A stretch of 10,134 nucleotides of DNA. Origin: Pseudolabrys sp. Lineage in GTDB: Bacteria > Pseudomonadota > Alphaproteobacteria > Rhizobiales > Xanthobacteraceae. The notes beneath the pieces are model-generated. The model ran no database searches, had not been told where the DNA came from, and saw only the letters and a list, made by a program, of their open reading frames with translations. The stretch spans positions 1 through 10,134 of the forward strand of contig JAQSCR010000518.1 of the NCBI GenBank assembly GCA_029945495.1, given 5' to 3'. Of this stretch, positions 6,900 to 10,134 are shown piece after piece. How positions within the stretch are numbered: the first letter of the stretch is position 1; the number at the start of each line of letters is the position of its first letter. A program made the translations under genes and the position numbers.

Positions 6900-6929
6900 C
6901 TTTAGTCAATCCGCAACAGGCGCTATAGA
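6900..6929 (+). promoter_or_regulatory. Candidate promoter for the dehydrogenase block
   Basis: CTTTAG (6900-6905) matches 4 of 6 bases of the alphaproteobacterial CTTGAC -35 box and is followed after 17 bases by CTATAG (6923-6928), 5 of 6 for CTATAT. The implied start, about 6935, falls only a few bases before the ATG at 6938, so the transcript would be nearly leaderless. Supported only by pattern match. Confidence 0.35.
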
Positions 6930-6937
6930 GACTGCGC

Positions 6938-7903
6938 ATGACAAATATTCTTATTCTCACCGAAGTCCAGGAAGCAATGAAGGCCCGTTACAAGGTCATG
7001 CTGCTGGAACGCTTTCCGCAACTGACCATCAACGTGGTCGGTCACCATAACGATGTCGGGCCCTATATCGCCGATACCGACGTGCTGATGTGCTTCTCGC
7101 CGCCGATGGCAGACCATGTCGTGCGCGAAGCGCCAAAGCTGAAATGGATCCAGGCGCTCGGCACCGGCGTCGACAACATCGTCGACCTGCCCTCGCTCGG
7201 CAAGGACGTCGTGGTCACCAATATTCGCGGCATTCATGGCGCGCCGGTATCGGAAGCGACCATCGCCTACATGCTGTCGCTGGCGCGCGGCATGCCGCAG
7301 ACCGCGCTGGCGCAGACGCGCAGCGCCTGGGAACGCTGGCCGGCCAAGCTTCTGGACGGCAAGACCGTCGGCATCTACGGCGTCGGCCTGATCGCCGAAT
7401 ATCTGGCGCCGATCTGCAAGGCCTTCGGCATGAAGACGATCGGCTTTTCCGGCACGCCGCGCCCGGCGCCGGGCTTCGACCGCATGGTGGCGCGCGCCGA
7501 TCTGGTGGCAACCGCGCCGGAGCTCGACTTCCTGGTGGCGCTGGCGCCGCTAACTGCGGAGACACGCCATGCGATCGGCGACAAGGTGTTCGCCGCGATG
7601 AAGCCGTCGGCTTATCTGGTCAATGTCGCGCGCGGCGGCGTTGTCGATGAGAAGGCTTTGATCACCGCGCTGGAAGCCGGCAGAATCGCCGGCGCCGCGC
7701 TCGACGTGTTTTCGGAGGAGCCGCTGCCCTCGACAAGTCCGCTGTGGCGGACCAAAAACCTGACGGTGTTCCCGCATCTCGGCGGCTATTCGGAAGGCTA
7801 CGAGGACCGCGCCATGCCGACAATCGCCGCAAACATGGCGTGTTATTTGTCCGGCGATACGAAAAAAATGATCAATATCGTGCGCAAACCGGCATCCTGG
7901 TAA
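6938..7903 (+). CDS. D-isomer-specific 2-hydroxyacid dehydrogenase
   Basis: A 321-residue cytoplasmic NAD(P)-dependent oxidoreductase that interconverts a D-2-hydroxyacid and its 2-oxoacid. The N-terminal substrate domain includes the WIQALGTGVDNI block (70-81). The Rossmann domain starts at GKTVGIYGVGLIAEYLA (141-157). The catalytic triad is R232 (NVARGGVVDE), E261 (DVFSEEPLP) and H280 (FPHLGG). Two points are unusual: the third glycine of GxGxxG is A153, and where NAD-specific enzymes place an acidic residue after the second strand there is S171-G-T, which hints at NADPH use. The ATG at 6938 has no clear ribosome site. The next in-frame ATG (6977) has AGGA 5 bases upstream but would remove the first beta-strand NILILT, so I kept the longer form. 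The M24 gene follows after 22 bases. The substrate is unknown. Confidence 0.9.
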   Translation: MTNILILTEVQEAMKARYKVMLLERFPQLTINVVGHHNDVGPYIADTDVLMCFSPPMADHVVREAPKLKWIQALGTGVDNIVDLPSLGKDVVVTNIRGIHGAPVSEATIAYMLSLARGMPQTALAQTRSAWERWPAKLLDGKTVGIYGVGLIAEYLAPICKAFGMKTIGFSGTPRPAPGFDRMVARADLVATAPELDFLVALAPLTAETRHAIGDKVFAAMKPSAYLVNVARGGVVDEKALITALEAGRIAGAALDVFSEEPLPSTSPLWRTKNLTVFPHLGGYSEGYEDRAMPTIAANMACYLSGDTKKMINIVRKPASW

Positions 7904-7925
7904 GAATCTTTGAGGATATGAGACC

Positions 7926-9122
7926 ATGGCTTTTTCGGAACGTCTGAACACGCCGATCTCGACGCCTGAGCTGGAGCGCCGCTGGAAGGCGGTGCGCGAG
8001 GCGATGGCGCGCGACAAGATCGACGTTCTGGTCATGCAGAATAACAACGACCACATGGGCGGCTATGTGCGCTGGTTCACCGACATCCCCGCGACCAACG
8101 GCTATCCGAACACCGTGGTGTTCCCGCGCGACGACGAGATGACCGTCGTCTGTCAGGGTCCGTTCGGCGGCGCCGAGACGCCCTCGCTAGAGGACGGCAT
8201 CTGGCGCGGCGTCAAGCAGGTGTTGACCACGCCGAGCTACGCCTCGGCGCATTACACCAGCACCTACGATCCCGAGCTCGCCTGCAAGGCGCTGGAGCCT
8301 TACGCCGACGCCACCATCGGCTTCGTCGGCGACTACCAGATGTCCTATGCGACCGCGACCTATGTGCGGCGCAAATATTCCAAGGCGCGCCATGTCGACG
8401 CCACCGAAATGGTCGACCGCATCAAGGTGTTCAAGAGCGCCGAGGAAATGGCGCTGATCAAGCGCAGCGCCGCGATGCAGGACGGCGCCATGCGCGCCGC
8501 CTTCGCCGCGATCAAGCCCGGCATGCGCGACACCGAGGTCGCCGCGGTCGCGCAGGCCTACAGCCAGTGCCACGGCAGCGAGAACGGCATCTATCTGTGC
8601 GCGTCGATGCCGCTCGGACAGCCGAGCCGCTTCGGCAATCGCCACATGCAGAACCGCGTCATCCAGAAAGGCGACCAGTTCGTGCTCCTCGTCGAGGATA
8701 ACGGACCGGGCGGCATGTACACCGAACTGGGCCGCTCGTGTGTCGTCGGCGCCAAGGTGCCGCAGGCGATGAAGGACGAACTCGCCTTCTGCATCGAGTC
8801 GCGCCAGGTGACGCTCGATCTCTTGAAGCCCGGCACGCCGAGCAAGGCGGTGTGGGACGGCTTCAACGCCTTCATGCGCAAGAACGGAAGGCCGATGGAA
8901 TCCAGGCTCTATTGTCACGGCCAGGGCTACGACCTGGTCGAGCGGCCGCTGGTGCGCAGCGACGAGCCGATGACCATCGAGAAGGACATGAACATCGTCG
9001 TGCATCCGACTTATATCCACGCCGGCTACCTGAATTGGCTGTGCGATAATTATCTGATCGGCGATAACGGCCCCGGCGAACGCCTGCACCAGTTCCCGGA
9101 GGAGATCACTGAAGTCGGGTAG
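7926..9122 (+). CDS. M24 (pita-bread fold) protein with atypical active site
   Basis: A 398-residue two-domain protein of the creatinase/aminopeptidase P superfamily. It has a creatinase_N-like domain (about 15-165), the linker DRIKVFKSAEEMALIKRSA, then the pita-bread catalytic domain (about 175-395) with PLGQPS and QKGDQF. Ordinary M24 metallopeptidases bind two metals through D, D, H, E, E. By my alignment those positions are V256 (or E257), E267, H331 (CHGQG), H360 (VVHP) and C373 (WLCDN), so only the histidine is kept. The stretch GMYTELGRS (263-271) is reminiscent of creatinase, which uses no metal. A hydrolase of a C-N bond other than a peptide is therefore as likely as an Xaa-Pro peptidase. 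The ATG follows GAGGA. Co-directional with the dehydrogenase (22 bases) and the receptor gene (87 bases). Confidence 0.85.
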   Translation: MAFSERLNTPISTPELERRWKAVREAMARDKIDVLVMQNNNDHMGGYVRWFTDIPATNGYPNTVVFPRDDEMTVVCQGPFGGAETPSLEDGIWRGVKQVLTTPSYASAHYTSTYDPELACKALEPYADATIGFVGDYQMSYATATYVRRKYSKARHVDATEMVDRIKVFKSAEEMALIKRSAAMQDGAMRAAFAAIKPGMRDTEVAAVAQAYSQCHGSENGIYLCASMPLGQPSRFGNRHMQNRVIQKGDQFVLLVEDNGPGGMYTELGRSCVVGAKVPQAMKDELAFCIESRQVTLDLLKPGTPSKAVWDGFNAFMRKNGRPMESRLYCHGQGYDLVERPLVRSDEPMTIEKDMNIVVHPTYIHAGYLNWLCDNYLIGDNGPGERLHQFPEEITEVG

Positions 9123-9138
9123 TCTTGGGTCGGTTAAT

Positions 9139-9155
9139 CCTGCAAATTTTACAGG
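9139..9155. repeat. Imperfect AT-centred palindrome before the receptor gene
   Basis: CCTGCAAATTTTACAGG reads nearly the same on both strands, with 4-base arms, one mismatch and two inner pairs. It sits in the 87-base gap between the M24 and receptor genes, just before a GC-rich inverted repeat, CCGGC/GCCGG (9161-9173). Either could be an operator or a processing/attenuation hairpin. Nothing beyond symmetry supports a function. Confidence 0.3.
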
Positions 9156-9209
9156 CTTGACCGGCCGCGCCGGCAGAGTCAGGTTCTCCCCAACAAAAGG
9201 GAGGACCTC

Positions 9210-10134
9210 GTGAAAAAGTCACTCATCGTCGCCGCCATTGGTGGCCTGCTGGCGTGGAGCGGAACCGCCGGCGCGCAGAATTTTCCAGACCGTCAGCTGA
9301 CCATGATCATCCCGTTCGCCGCCGGCGGACCGACCGACGTGCTCGGCCGCATCATGGCGCAGGCCATGGGCGAACAACTTAAACAGACCGTGATCGTCGA
9401 AAACGTCGGCGGCGCCGGCGGCATGACCGGCGGCAAGCGCGCCGCCGATGCCAAGCCCGACGGCTATACGATGCTGCTCGGCACCGTCGGCACCCAGGCG
9501 CAGGGCCAGACGCTCTATAAAAAGCCGCTGTATAACGCCATCACCGATTTCACTCCGGTCGGCCTGATCGCCGAAGTGCCGATCGCGCTGCTGGTGCGCA
9601 AGGACCTGCCGGCCAAGGACCTCAAGGAATTCGTCGCCTACGCCAAGGCGAACCAGAGCAAGATGCAGTTCGGCTCGGCCGGCGCCGGCTCGGCCACGCA
9701 TCTCGGCTGCGTCGTCCTGAACACCGCGATGGGCACCAACATCACCCACATTCCGTACAAGGGCACCGGCCCGGCGATGCAGGACCTGGTCGCCGGCCGC
9801 ATCGACTTCCTGTGCGAGATCATCTCGACCGCCAAGCCGCAGATCGACGGCGGCAATGTGCGGGCGCTGGCGATCATGACCAGCGAACGCTCGGCGGTGC
9901 TGCCTAACCTGGCGACGACCAAGGAACAGGGCCTCGACGTGCAGGCCTATACCTGGAACGCGCTGTATCTGCCGAAGGGCACGCCGGCGGCGATCGTCAA
10001 GAAGCTCAACGACGCCATGGTCGCGGCGATGAATTCGCCGGCGGTGAAGGATCGCTTGCAGGGCTTAGGGGCCACCATCGTGGCGAATGACCGCCGCACC
10101 CCCGACTATCTCGGCAAGTTCACGGCGGACGAAA
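9210..10134 (+). CDS. Bug/TctC family tripartite tricarboxylate receptor protein (3' end outside window)
   Basis: The visible 308 residues are nearly the whole of a family of about 320-330, so only the last 10-20 residues are missing. Residues 1-22 are a Sec signal peptide ending in AGA. The mature protein opens with FPDRQLTMIIPFAAGGPTDVLGR, the Bug hallmark, with D43 in the ligand loop. Further family blocks are ENVGGAGGMTGG, DGYTML, FGSAGAGSATHL and THIPYKGTGPAMQDLVAGRID. Bug proteins bind a single carboxylated or amidated small solute in the periplasm, sometimes for a TctAB permease and often as orphans. The start codon is GTG, fixed by GGGAGGA 5 bases upstream and by the signal peptide. 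It follows the M24 gene by 87 bases; no TctA or TctB is seen in the window. Confidence 0.92.
   Translation, partial: MKKSLIVAAIGGLLAWSGTAGAQNFPDRQLTMIIPFAAGGPTDVLGRIMAQAMGEQLKQTVIVENVGGAGGMTGGKRAADAKPDGYTMLLGTVGTQAQGQTLYKKPLYNAITDFTPVGLIAEVPIALLVRKDLPAKDLKEFVAYAKANQSKMQFGSAGAGSATHLGCVVLNTAMGTNITHIPYKGTGPAMQDLVAGRIDFLCEIISTAKPQIDGGNVRALAIMTSERSAVLPNLATTKEQGLDVQAYTWNALYLPKGTPAAIVKKLNDAMVAAMNSPAVKDRLQGLGATIVANDRRTPDYLGKFTADE

Noticed and set aside
8187..9089. 300-codon open frame on the minus strand inside the M24 gene
   Set aside because: Composition-driven antisense frame; the plus-strand protein is clearly real.
9157..9185. TTGACC as a -35 box of a separate receptor promoter
   Set aside because: At a 17-base spacing the -10 position reads CAGGTT, which has only two consensus bases.

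Overview
This window looks like chromosomal DNA of a GC-rich alphaproteobacterium, most likely Hyphomicrobiales (Bradyrhizobium/Xanthobacteraceae-like). That is an inference from the high GC, the rhizobial style of the gene families and the presence of a Bug/TctC solute receptor; no rRNA or marker gene confirms it. I see no tRNA, rRNA, CRISPR array, transposase, integrase or phage gene, and no gene-free stretch longer than 130 bases.

Layout. (1) Bases 1-173, minus strand: 5' part of a slyX-family gene that leaves the window. (2) Divergent from it, plus strand: a dihydropyrimidinase/hydantoinase (262-1695) with all its metal ligands, then a QmcA-type SPFH membrane protein (1789-2718) and its NfeD partner (2728-3156), then a DUF1330 protein (3173-3460) and a CurA-like NADPH-dependent medium-chain reductase (3477-4481). 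The spacings from qmcA onward are 9, 16 and 16 bases, so these four genes may share a transcript. (3) A compositionally distinct, AT-richer island (about 4490-5010) holds a small exported protein (4557-4940) made of two tandem six-cysteine repeats. It has a good sigma70-like promoter of its own and a hairpin behind it. (4) Convergent to that, minus strand: the 3-oxoacid CoA-transferase pair scoA-scoB (6407-5011) and, upstream on the same strand, a small two-helix membrane protein with a Pro/Ala-rich tail (6810-6502). (5) Divergent again, plus strand: a D-2-hydroxyacid dehydrogenase (6938-7903), an M24-fold protein (7926-9122) and a Bug/TctC periplasmic receptor (9210 to the window end, GTG start, 3' end missing).

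How they fit together. scoAB activates short-chain 3-oxoacids with CoA from succinyl-CoA. qmcA-nfeD is a conserved membrane-quality-control pair. The last block reads as a small uptake-and-catabolism set: a receptor for a carboxylate-like solute, a C-N or peptide-bond hydrolase-like protein and a 2-oxoacid/2-hydroxyacid dehydrogenase.

Nothing here is clearly a wholly new system. The two best leads are the duplicated-cysteine secreted protein in its AT-rich island, and the M24 protein, in which four of the five canonical metal ligands are replaced (V/E, E, H, C) while the histidine remains, so that it is probably not an ordinary metallopeptidase.
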